Shown here in pieces: positions 1-6,106 of a DNA stretch of 6,350 bases. How positions within the stretch are numbered: position 1 is the stretch's first letter; the number at the start of each line of letters is the position of its first letter. Below the pieces are notes generated by a model. The model worked only from the letters and a program-made list of their open reading frames with translations. It ran no database searches and was not told the origin of the DNA. The stretch covers positions 1 through 6,350 of the forward strand of contig CAKSPL010000075.1 in the NCBI GenBank assembly GCA_934481325.1, in the 5' to 3' direction. The position numbers were made by a program, and so were the translations under genes. Source of the stretch: an uncultured Eubacteriales bacterium. Its GTDB lineage: Bacteria > Bacillota > Clostridia > Oscillospirales > CAG-272.

Positions 1-1014
1 CGCCCACACCGTAACCCCGATAATAAGCGCATCCGGGTATTTGCGTTGCAGTTGATCCAGGCAGTTGTTGATTGCCCCGCAAAAGGTGTCCGCATCCGTG
101 TCGGTATCCTTACCCAGCGGCACCTTTTTGCAAAAATCGTTTCTTCCGCCCTCAAACAGGATAATCTGAGGTGCGGCGGATGCCATCCCGGAAATCCGTT
201 CGGTCATCGGGTAATGATTCTGATCCTGCCGGTTGGATATGGTACTGCCCCCGATGCCGTAATTTTCAAAGGTCATCCCGTATTTGCGCGCCAGCAGGTT
301 GGGCCAGACGTAATCCTTGCCGGTTTTACTGCCGCCAAAATAGCTGTCCCCCATTGCATACATCGTAATGCCTGAAAGCTCCTCAAACCACTGCTCGGCG
401 GGGGAAGTTTTCAAAAACCGTTCCACGGTCAGGTCCTTAAGCGTTTTTCCGGCTTCGGAAAGTGCCAGGGTGCCTGTTTTTTTCACATACTCGGTATAAA
501 CCTTGGCAAATTTCAGCTTTTTGGTGTTTTTGGCGGTCTGCCCGGAGGCATAACAAACCCGCACGTATTCATCCGCAAAGGTGCTGACGTAAGTGTAGGT
601 TGCGGTGTAATTGCTCTCAAATTTCGTAATCTCGCGGGAGCGGCCGCCGGTGCCGGTATAGTGATCCCCCGGCTCATCCAATACAAACTCCCCTGCCTCG
701 TTTTTCACCCAATGTGAAAGCACATACACCGTTTTGTCCGCATATCGGGTATCCAAATTGTCGGTACCGCTGTTGTCGTCGGTAAACCGAAGCTCCGTGC
801 CTGCCTTTTTGAGGTGAATCACATCGCTGTATGAGTACCCTTCCGCGCCGTCCACCAGTGCCAAGGGGTGGTCTTTGTCGAGATCGGAAGTGACCTTTCC
901 CATATGCCACACCACTTCAATCTGATTTTCTTCCAGCAGTTCTTCTTTTTTGCAAGCGCAAAGCAACGGGAAAACAAGACACAATGTCAGAATAAAAGCA
1001 CCGATTCGTTTCAT
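1..1014 (-). CDS. SGNH/GDSL-hydrolase lipoprotein, 3' end outside window
   Basis: The minus-strand frame is open from the ATG at 1014 to the window edge (338 codons, no stop reached), so the C-terminus is missing. Residues 1-21 form a lipoprotein signal: MKR start, hydrophobic core, lipobox L18-C19-A20-C21. SGNH blocks are visible: block I G222-D223-S224 with S224 the expected nucleophile, block II Y252-G-I-G-G-S-T258, and block III G289-G-R-N-D293 with N292. The catalytic Asp/His block V would lie off the left edge. Family knowledge: SGNH enzymes are esterases, lipases or carbohydrate deacetylases; the substrate cannot be read here. Residues of about 25-205 form a separate Tyr/Thr-rich, probably beta-strand domain that I do not recognise by name. 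The start overlaps the stop of the upstream dehydrogenase as ATGA, with GAGGA nine bases upstream of the ATG, suggesting translational coupling. Surface anchoring by the lipid is inferred. Confidence 0.9.
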   Translation of the reverse strand, partial: MKRIGAFILTLCLVFPLLCACKKEELLEENQIEVVWHMGKVTSDLDKDHPLALVDGAEGYSYSDVIHLKKAGTELRFTDDNSGTDNLDTRYADKTVYVLSHWVKNEAGEFVLDEPGDHYTGTGGRSREITKFESNYTATYTYVSTFADEYVRVCYASGQTAKNTKKLKFAKVYTEYVKKTGTLALSEAGKTLKDLTVERFLKTSPAEQWFEELSGITMYAMGDSYFGGSKTGKDYVWPNLLARKYGMTFENYGIGGSTISNRQDQNHYPMTERISGMASAAPQIILFEGGRNDFCKKVPLGKDTDTDADTFCGAINNCLDQLQRKYPDALIIGVTVWA

Positions 1015-2186
1015 TTCAGCAATTCCTCATTACAAATCAAGGTTACCTTGGTGTAAAATTCTTTCTTTCCGCTCATCATTGAAAAGGCGTCATTCACGCG
1101 CGAGAGCGGATAGCGGTGCGTTATCAGCTCCGCAAAGGGAAGCTGACCCTTTGCCATTACTTCCGCCACGGCACGCCAATCGTTTATCCGATCGTTATAG
1201 GAAGAGTTCCAGGTGCCGCAAAGCGTCAGTTCCCGCCGCAAAATCTGCGAATAAGCACCGGCAGGTACGGTCATATCTCCAAAGGGATTGCCCATCAACA
1301 CGATTCTGCCGTGCGTTTTCAAAGAGAGGATTGCATTGGTAAGTGCCGCGCCGGCACCCGTGCCTTCCAGTGCGACGTCAAAAAGCCCGTCCCGCTCGCG
1401 ATCGTAAGCCGGAAACCCGAGGCGGCGGGCAAAATCCAGCTTTTTTTCGCTGATGTCCACCACCCGCACTTCGGATGCGCCGGACATTTTGGCAAACCCG
1501 GCGGCAATCAGCCCGATCGGTCCGGCACCGAAAATCACCACCTTGTCACCAAGCGTAATCTGCATCCGGCGCACCGCCGCGCGCGCCACGGCGGAAGGCT
1601 CCATCAAGGACGCCACATCCAGCGGAATGCTGTCATCCAGCAAAATCAGATTGCGCTCATCCACCGCAAGGTATTCGGCAAAGCCGCCGTCCCGGCGGGA
1701 GCCGTAATAATCGTAATGCTCACAGTTTGCAAACTCCCCTACTTGGCAGGCAGGGCATTTACGGCAGGGCAACAGCGGAAAAACCGCCGCGTGTCTGCCA
1801 ATCAGCGCGGGATTTTTTGCCTCCCGGATTACCCCGGAAAACTCGTGACCCGGGATAGTGGGAAAATGGTAGGTGCCTTTGGTCAGCACACGCGGCAGGT
1901 CCGAGCCGCAGATTCCCGCGGCGGCAATTTCCAGCAGAACCTCGCCCTCCTTTGGCTCCGGCATCGGCACGGCTTCATAGCGCAGGTCGCCCACGGCGTG
2001 CAGGACTGCGGCGTGCATCGTTTCTTTCTTCGCGTGCATCGTTTCTTTCTTCGCGCGCATCGTTTCCTCCTTGATATGCATTGCTTTTTCCTCGGTGCGC
2101 ATCGTTTTTTTCTCGGTGCGCTTCGTTTCTTCCTCGATGTGCATTGCTTTTTCCTCGGCGTGCTTCGTTTCTTCCTTTTTTGTCAT
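1011..2186 (-). CDS. Zinc-dependent sugar/polyol dehydrogenase (GatD/sorbitol dehydrogenase-like) with repeat-encoded N-terminal extension
   Basis: This is a medium-chain dehydrogenase/reductase. Numbering the conserved core from the ATG at 2018 (335 residues), likely catalytic zinc ligands are C37 (GICGSD), H58-E59 (GHEF) and E140. Four structural-zinc cysteines are C85, C88, C91 and C99. The Rossmann motif is G164-A-G-P-I-G169, with D188 after the second strand suggesting NAD(H) preference. GSDLPR, the PLLPC...GSRRDGGFAEY stretch and ILRRELTLCGTW resemble galactitol-1-phosphate 5-dehydrogenase, which oxidises a hexitol phosphate to a ketose phosphate in the cytoplasm; the actual substrate is unproven. 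The chosen start at 2186 has AAAGGAAA upstream and adds eight heptad-encoded repeats (56 residues, rich in Lys/Glu) before the core. In-frame ATGs at 2144, 2102, 2081, 2060, 2039 and 2018 are alternatives; 2060 has the best Shine-Dalgarno and 2018 matches the family N-terminus. The gene ends in an ATGA overlap with the SGNH lipoprotein gene. No convincing promoter was found between the upstream terminator and 2186. Confidence 0.9.
   Translation of the reverse strand: MTKKEETKHAEEKAMHIEEETKRTEKKTMRTEEKAMHIKEETMRAKKETMHAKKETMHAAVLHAVGDLRYEAVPMPEPKEGEVLLEIAAAGICGSDLPRVLTKGTYHFPTIPGHEFSGVIREAKNPALIGRHAAVFPLLPCRKCPACQVGEFANCEHYDYYGSRRDGGFAEYLAVDERNLILLDDSIPLDVASLMEPSAVARAAVRRMQITLGDKVVIFGAGPIGLIAAGFAKMSGASEVRVVDISEKKLDFARRLGFPAYDRERDGLFDVALEGTGAGAALTNAILSLKTHGRIVLMGNPFGDMTVPAGAYSQILRRELTLCGTWNSSYNDRINDWRAVAEVMAKGQLPFAELITHRYPLSRVNDAFSMMSGKKEFYTKVTLICNEELLK
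2019..2186 (-). repeat. Eight tandem 21-bp units: repeated Shine-Dalgarno-plus-start-codon module
   Basis: Eight contiguous 21-bp units run from 2186 down to 2019, entirely in frame with the dehydrogenase core. Each has the form A(T/A)G, six variable bases, then a purine run ending in ACG or GCA. They encode MTKKEET, KHAEEKA, MHIEEET, KRTEKKT, MRTEEKA, MHIKEET, MRAKKET and MHAKKET, followed by the core MHAAVLH. Six units begin with ATG and two (at 2165 and 2123) with AAG; with the core ATG this gives seven in-frame ATGs. The purine run of one unit sits at Shine-Dalgarno distance from the ATG of the next. The best is AAGGAGGAAACGATG before the ATG at 2060; GAGGAAAAAGCA precedes 2081. The last two units differ at one base, indicating recent duplication. 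The peptide is a charged, probably helical stretch without classical a/d coiled-coil spacing. Confidence 0.95.
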
Positions 2187-2247
2187 ATCCGTTTCCTTTC
2201 CGGTCGGTTTGCAACTGTACCGCCACCCGGTAAGCCGCCTGCCCCAA

Positions 2248-2324
2248 GCAGTCTCCCGCAGATTCCGTGCAAAAGCACTTGCACAGCAGTCACCTTGCGG
2301 TTTCTGCGCAAAAGCACTTGCACA
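2248..2324. repeat. Adjacent 38/39-bp tandem duplication containing palindromes
   Basis: Positions 2248-2285 and 2286-2324 are directly adjacent, diverged copies that begin GCAGTC and end in GCAAAAGCACTTGCACA. The shared 18-base block is identical at 2269-2286 and 2308-2325, while the other half shows several substitutions and a one-base indel. Each copy contains an inverted repeat, GTGCAA-N6-TTGCAC, perfect at 2267-2284 and with one arm mismatch at 2306-2323. The pair lies between the terminator of the solute-binding protein gene and the dehydrogenase start, where an operator or leader structure would be expected. The regulatory reading is inference; no known regulator motif is claimed. Confidence 0.75.
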
Positions 2325-2328
2325 GAGC

Positions 2329-2359
2329 AAAAAGAGCCGGCGCGTTCCCGCGCCGGCTC
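2329..2359 (-). terminator. Rho-independent terminator of the solute-binding protein gene
   Basis: A perfect 11-bp GC-rich stem (GAGCCGGCGCG at 2334-2344 pairing with 2349-2359) closes a four-base loop. On the minus strand it is followed at once by five T residues (2333-2329). It begins ten bases past the TGA of the solute-binding protein gene. It has no T-run on the plus strand, so it acts on leftward transcription. It separates the strongly promoted binding protein from the dehydrogenase, so the downstream genes would depend on read-through or an unseen promoter. Confidence 0.93.
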
Positions 2360-2368
2360 AAAGTTACA

Positions 2369-3961
2369 TCAGGCCTGTGTGCCCCATTCTTGCAGTTTCT
2401 CGCAAATCGTTGCAATCTGCTTATTCAGCACTTTCTTGTATGCCGCATAAGAGGTGGACCAGTTACCGCCGATGATTGCGCAGTTGGAGGGAAGCTCACT
2501 CATAAAGGAGAGGTCGTTGGTGAAGATACGGCCAAGGTCAAAGATGACTGCGCTACGCACCAACTCAAACATATTGGTCTCGTCCTGCGTTTCGGAATAT
2601 TTGAGCTGCATATTCACCTCAAAGATTTCCGGCGTGGTCAGACGGTAGCCCTCGGAGCACCAGCATTCCAGCACGGCGGAGAGCATAGACCAGGTTTCTT
2701 CCTTGCTGTCACGAACCGGTGCATTGACATAGATGCCGTACAGCGAGAACGGGTTTGCCTCAATGGTGTAGTAGTTGTACTGATTCTCATCATACTTCGG
2801 AGTCGGTACCAAACCGTATTTCAGACCCTTGATATTTACCAGACTGTTCTCTGCAAAGTACGTACGGTTCTGGCAGAACAGGGAGCGACCTTCACGGAAG
2901 GGCTGCGTGTAAGTGCCTGCCGAGTCACTGCCCATTGCCCAGCAGTCCTCGGAGGTCAGCCACTTGCCGAGCTTGTCGACCAGCTGTACCGTTTTTCTGG
3001 AGCCGTAGTCCTTGGAGATGTAAAGCAACGGATCGCCATTCACCTTGCCGTGCTCCACATATCTCATATTGGAGCCGGAGTAGAATGCGTCAACGTGGTA
3101 GTTCACCGTGCTGAAGCCGAAAGTCTGGCTTACGTTCTTTTCCCCGTCGGTAGAGGTGTTGATGCCGGAGGTCAGCTCAATCAGTTTATCAATCGTCCAT
3201 TTGCCCTTGTACACCAGGTCGTACAGATAAGCGGTAGCATCCTCAAATCCGTCAGCCTGTGCTTCATTGTTGTGGTATCTGTTCAGCAGATCCTTGTTGA
3301 AGTACATCGTGTACATCAGGTGAAGCACGTTGGTAGAGCAGTCACCGGAAAGGAAGTACACCGAGTTACCGATGCTCACGGTGTCCACCAGCGTTCTCGG
3401 CCACCAGGGCTTCTGCGTAGCAACCTCATTGAACGCGGTCAGATAAGAGGTGGAAACCTCACCGATGTCCTTCAGGTCAATCAGCAGACCGCTGATGGCA
3501 AGCATACCCTCGGTACGGGAGTAAGACGAAATCAAATCCCAGGTGGTGTTACCCGCTTCCTTATCGTCACTTACTCTTTTCACAAACGAGGCACGCTTCT
3601 GCACGTTGCCGGGCGTAGAAGCCCAAGCCAACTCCACGTTCAGGCGGGACTGAATGTTCTGGTTCCGCTGGAAAATAGCGTCATTGACATTATCGCCGGA
3701 AAGCCCCTCGGATTCGTACTCCTGCTTTTCCACGTCCGACCAGTAAAGGGTGGTAATCACTTCACCGGTGTAGTTCAGGTTGTACTGATCAAGGTCATCC
3801 TTCAAACGACCGTAATCGTCCTTGGTCGGGTCATAGGTGCTGCCGCCGTTATCGTCGCCGTTACAGGCAACCACAACGAACAGGCACATCACACAAGCCA
3901 GAACAAGTGACAGGATTCTTGCGAATGTTTTCATCTCGTTATTGCCCCCGCGGTCACCCAC
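2369..3961 (-). CDS. Lipoprotein extracellular solute-binding protein of an ABC importer
   Basis: The product is 530 residues from a GTG start at 3961, or 521 from the ATG at 3934. I chose the GTG because a strong AAAAGGAGG lies eight bases upstream, while the ATG has only a weak G-run; the ATG alone, however, gives the more typical MKTF-type signal peptide. Either way the lipobox is V-V-A-C, with the lipidated Cys at residue 33 (24 from the ATG), followed by an Asp/Gly/Ser/Thr-rich linker. The rest resembles large family-1 solute-binding proteins of Clostridia. Stretches such as YFLSGD, the MYFNKDLL segment and KGKWTIDKLIEL recall sugar-binding members (moderate confidence). It would capture a ligand outside the membrane and deliver it to a permease. 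No permease or ATPase gene is in the window, so it is an orphan here. It has its own promoter and terminator, suggesting a strongly expressed single-gene transcript. The ligand cannot be predicted. Confidence 0.88.
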   Translation of the reverse strand: MGDRGGNNEMKTFARILSLVLACVMCLFVVVACNGDDNGGSTYDPTKDDYGRLKDDLDQYNLNYTGEVITTLYWSDVEKQEYESEGLSGDNVNDAIFQRNQNIQSRLNVELAWASTPGNVQKRASFVKRVSDDKEAGNTTWDLISSYSRTEGMLAISGLLIDLKDIGEVSTSYLTAFNEVATQKPWWPRTLVDTVSIGNSVYFLSGDCSTNVLHLMYTMYFNKDLLNRYHNNEAQADGFEDATAYLYDLVYKGKWTIDKLIELTSGINTSTDGEKNVSQTFGFSTVNYHVDAFYSGSNMRYVEHGKVNGDPLLYISKDYGSRKTVQLVDKLGKWLTSEDCWAMGSDSAGTYTQPFREGRSLFCQNRTYFAENSLVNIKGLKYGLVPTPKYDENQYNYYTIEANPFSLYGIYVNAPVRDSKEETWSMLSAVLECWCSEGYRLTTPEIFEVNMQLKYSETQDETNMFELVRSAVIFDLGRIFTNDLSFMSELPSNCAIIGGNWSTSYAAYKKVLNKQIATICEKLQEWGTQA

Positions 3962-3988
3962 GGGAACTGCCTCCTTTTTTGAGATTTC

Positions 3989-4002
3989 GGGTATAGCTAC
4001 CC
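3989..4002. promoter_or_regulatory. Small inverted repeat in the 5' leader of the solute-binding protein gene
   Basis: GGGTA-TAGC-TACCC is a perfect five-base-arm inverted repeat just downstream of the predicted transcription start. The position would suit a repressor operator or a small mRNA hairpin upstream of the ribosome binding site at about 3970-3977. The function is inferred from position only, and a repeat this short could arise by chance. Confidence 0.3.
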
Positions 4003-4016
4003 TGTCGGTCAGGTAT

Positions 4017-4045
4017 ATTGTAGCAAATTCCAACGGATTTGTCAA
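4017..4045 (-). promoter_or_regulatory. Sigma-A promoter of the solute-binding protein gene
   Basis: On the minus strand, a consensus -35 TTGACA (4045-4040), a 17-base spacer and -10 TACAAT (4022-4017) with an extended TGC just before it. The expected start of transcription is near 4010, leaving a leader of about 50 bases before the GTG at 3961 (about 75 to the ATG at 3934). Its near-perfect boxes imply high expression. It lies in the divergent spacer 3962-4282, whose middle (about 4046-4226) is A/T-rich on its left half and contains no gene that I can support. Confidence 0.93.
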
Positions 4046-4226
4046 TCGGTTTCTTTGAATATTCCACGAAATCACCAAAACTTTTTGATGTTTTCTTGTC
4101 ATTCTGCCGATATGTGAACCCGAAATTTCCAAAAAAGCCCGAAATGTTAAAAAAAGCGAAACACTTGCACCGCCGATTTTGTTCTTTTTGCGCTCGGGCT
4201 TCCCGCGGTGCGTTTCAAATACACAC

Positions 4227-4255
4227 TTGCAAGGCGGGGCGGAATATGCTATACT
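4227..4255 (+). promoter_or_regulatory. Sigma-A promoter of the flavin reductase-proA operon
   Basis: -35 TTGCAA (4227-4232), a 17-base spacer, -10 TATACT (4250-4255) with an extended TGC at 4247-4249. Transcription should start near 4262, giving a leader of about 20 bases and no room for a riboswitch or attenuator. AAGGAGG (4269-4275) follows seven bases before the ATG at 4283. Confidence 0.9.
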
Positions 4256-4282
4256 GTACTTAATTCATAAGGAGGAGATTTT

Positions 4283-4786
4283 ATGAAATCCGTAACGCTC
4301 CCGGAATTTGACGGCGCATTCCGCCGGATCGGCAAGGACTGGATGCTGATCACGGTGCAAAAGCCGGACGGCACCGCCAATCCGATGACTGCCTCCTGGG
4401 GAGGCTTTGGATGGCTCTGGAACCGCCCGGTCGTCTTTCTGTTTATCAGACCCCAACGCTACACCTTCTCGCTGGCAGAGGCAACCGACCGCCTGACCGT
4501 ATCGTTTCTGAGTGAAGAATACCGCGAAGCACTGCGCCTTTGCGGGCGGCTTTCGGGAAGGGATACCGACAAATTTGCCGCCGCAGGCTTGCGCGTGGCA
4601 ACCGCAGACGGATTGCCGTACCCCGCCGAGGCGGACACGGTGCTGGTATGCCGCAAGCTGTTTGCCGAGGATCTGAAAAAAACCGCATTTCTCGACCCTG
4701 CCCTGCTCGAAAACTACCCGAACGACGATTTTCACCGGATGTACGTCTGTGAAATCGAGACTGTTTATCAAAAAGAGGAAAAATGA
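4283..4786 (+). CDS. Flavin reductase-like FMN-binding split-barrel protein
   Basis: A 167-residue protein, the usual size for small single-domain flavin reductase-like proteins that bind FMN and move electrons between NAD(P)H and flavin or another acceptor in the cytoplasm. The sequence shows the family's N33-P-M-T-A-S-W-G-G41 strand-loop, a following hydrophobic strand, R57-P-Q-R-Y-T61, S74-F-L, the C87-G-R-L-S-G-R-D-T-D-K-F98 segment, and a C-terminal H151-R-M-Y-V-C-E-I-E strand. No signal peptide or membrane segment is visible. The start is fixed by AAGGAGG seven bases upstream and by the promoter just before it. The last four bases overlap the proA start (ATGA), so the two are probably co-translated. 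The substrate is not predictable: some family members reduce free FMN, others act on different compounds or only bind flavin. The link to proline synthesis is positional only. Confidence 0.88.
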   Translation: MKSVTLPEFDGAFRRIGKDWMLITVQKPDGTANPMTASWGGFGWLWNRPVVFLFIRPQRYTFSLAEATDRLTVSFLSEEYREALRLCGRLSGRDTDKFAAAGLRVATADGLPYPAEADTVLVCRKLFAEDLKKTAFLDPALLENYPNDDFHRMYVCEIETVYQKEEK

Positions 4787-6033
4787 CTGTCAACGAAGAA
4801 GTAAAAGCACTTTGTGAGCAGGCGCGACAAGCCGCGCCTGCCGTGGCACTCGCGGGCGATGAGTGCCGCAACGCGGCACTCATCGCCGCCGCGGAAAATC
4901 TGATCCGGCATACGGAGGCCATCCTTGCCGCCAACGAAACCGACCTTGCCGCCGCAACGGAAAACGGCGTTCCCGCCGTGATGCTGGACAGGCTCCGGCT
5001 GAACACGGAGCGATTGCGCGGAATGGCGGACGCGATGCGGGCTTTGACCGCTCTGCCAGACCCCACGGCGCACGCCGAAAGCTGGAATCGCCCGTCCGGG
5101 CTTACCATTACGCGGGTGCGCGTGCCGCTTGGCGTGGTTGCCGTGATTTATGAGGCGCGCCCGAACGTAACCGCCGACACGGCAGGGCTGTGCCTCAAAT
5201 CCGGCAACGCGGCGGTGCTAAGGGGCGGCAAGGAAGCGATTTGCAGTAACAAAGCCATCGTTGCCGCCATCAGAGAGGCGATTGTGCCGCTCGGCTTTCC
5301 CGCCGCCGCAGTTTCGTTGGTGGAATCCACCGAGCGCGAAAGTGCCGTGGCACTGATGCACCAGCGGGGACTGGTGGATGTGCTGATTCCCCGCGGGGGC
5401 AAGGGGCTGATCCGCTCCTGCGTGGAAAATGCCACCGTTCCCGTTATTGAAACGGGAGCCGGAAACTGCCATATCTACGTGGACGCCGCGGCGGATCTCG
5501 CTATGGCTCTTGCCGTTACCGTAAATGCCAAGTGCCAGCGTCCCTCGGTCTGCAATGCCGCCGAAACCCTGCTGGTACACCGGGAGATTGCCGCCTCATT
5601 CCTGCCGGAATTTTACCGCGCCACAAGGGCATATCACCTGGTTCTCCGCGGGGATGCGCGCACGCGCGAAATCCTGCCGGAGGCGGAAATTGCCACCGAG
5701 GAGGACTACGCCACCGAATATAACGACTACATAATGGCGGTGCGCGTGGTGGACAGCGCGGAGGAGGCAGTGGCACACATCAACCGATACGGCACGAAGC
5801 ACAGCGAATGCATCATCACCGAAGACGATGCCGCCGCGGAATACTTTTTTACCCGCGTGGATGCCGCCGCCGTCTACCGCAACGCCTCCACCCGCTTTAC
5901 CGACGGCGGTGAGTTCGGCTTCGGCGCGGAAATCGGCATTTCCACGCAAAAGCTCCACGCAAGAGGTCCGATGGGGCTTGACGCACTGACCACCGTGCAA
6001 TATCGCATAACCGGCAACGGGTGTATCCGATAA
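4783..6033 (+). CDS. proA: Gamma-glutamyl phosphate reductase (glutamate-5-semialdehyde dehydrogenase)
   Basis: A complete 416-residue ProA, the normal family length. It reduces L-glutamyl 5-phosphate with NADPH to glutamate 5-semialdehyde, which cyclises to pyrroline-5-carboxylate: the second step of proline synthesis from glutamate, in the cytoplasm. Recognisable segments are VPLGVVAVIYEARPN (114-128), the SGNAAVLRGGKEA cofactor region (140-152), LIPRGGKGLI (201-210), ETGAGNCH (223-230), the active-site stretch NAKCQRPSVCNAAETLLVH with catalytic C257, and the C-terminal GGEFGFGAEIGISTQ plus HARGPMGLD. The residue just after NAK is Cys (C251), where the ProA sequences I know have Thr. The ATG overlaps the flavin reductase stop and has AGAGG a few bases upstream. 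The usual partner proB (glutamate 5-kinase) is neither upstream nor in the 317 bases downstream. Confidence 0.98.
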   Translation: MTVNEEVKALCEQARQAAPAVALAGDECRNAALIAAAENLIRHTEAILAANETDLAAATENGVPAVMLDRLRLNTERLRGMADAMRALTALPDPTAHAESWNRPSGLTITRVRVPLGVVAVIYEARPNVTADTAGLCLKSGNAAVLRGGKEAICSNKAIVAAIREAIVPLGFPAAAVSLVESTERESAVALMHQRGLVDVLIPRGGKGLIRSCVENATVPVIETGAGNCHIYVDAAADLAMALAVTVNAKCQRPSVCNAAETLLVHREIAASFLPEFYRATRAYHLVLRGDARTREILPEAEIATEEDYATEYNDYIMAVRVVDSAEEAVAHINRYGTKHSECIITEDDAAAEYFFTRVDAAAVYRNASTRFTDGGEFGFGAEIGISTQKLHARGPMGLDALTTVQYRITGNGCIR

Positions 6034-6066
6034 CCCCCGATGCCGCACCCGAGTGCCGAAAGAGGA

Positions 6067-6093
6067 CACCTGCGGCACCTGCGGCACCTGCGG
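6067..6093. repeat. Three perfect 9-bp tandem copies (CACCTGCGG)
   Basis: CACCTGCGG occurs three times without change, followed by a partial TGCGG. It starts 33 bases after the proA stop and has no evident role. Confidence 0.9.
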
Positions 6094-6106
6094 TGCGGCT
6101 AATAGG

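Noticed and set aside
2267..2284. GTGCAA-N6-TTGCAC as a CcpA/LacI-type cre site
   Set aside because: The spacing between half-sites is six rather than four and the central CG is absent. It is kept only as an unassigned palindrome.
2187..2330. Extending the dehydrogenase start to the ATG at 2330
   Set aside because: That start lies in the upstream terminator's T-run, and the added residues only translate the 38/39-bp tandem duplication. The site at 2186 or lower is better supported.
1116..2450. Long plus-strand open frame antisense to the dehydrogenase gene
   Set aside because: It mirrors the dehydrogenase frame and reads the 21-bp array backwards as Phe-rich repeats. It has no family resemblance and no ribosome binding site.
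2267..3910. 547-codon plus-strand open frame antisense to the solute-binding protein gene
   Set aside because: It is a shadow of a confidently identified gene, crosses the terminator and has no recognisable domain.
3962..4132. Extension of the binding-protein frame upstream to 4132
   Set aside because: It would start upstream of the consensus promoter and bury the lipoprotein signal peptide internally.
4165..4193. TTGCAC as a second upstream promoter for the flavin reductase operon
   Set aside because: No acceptable -10 box lies 16-18 bases downstream, whereas 4227-4255 is near consensus.
4039..4263. 74-codon plus-strand open frame in the divergent spacer
   Set aside because: It overlaps both promoters, has no ribosome binding site and resembles no family.
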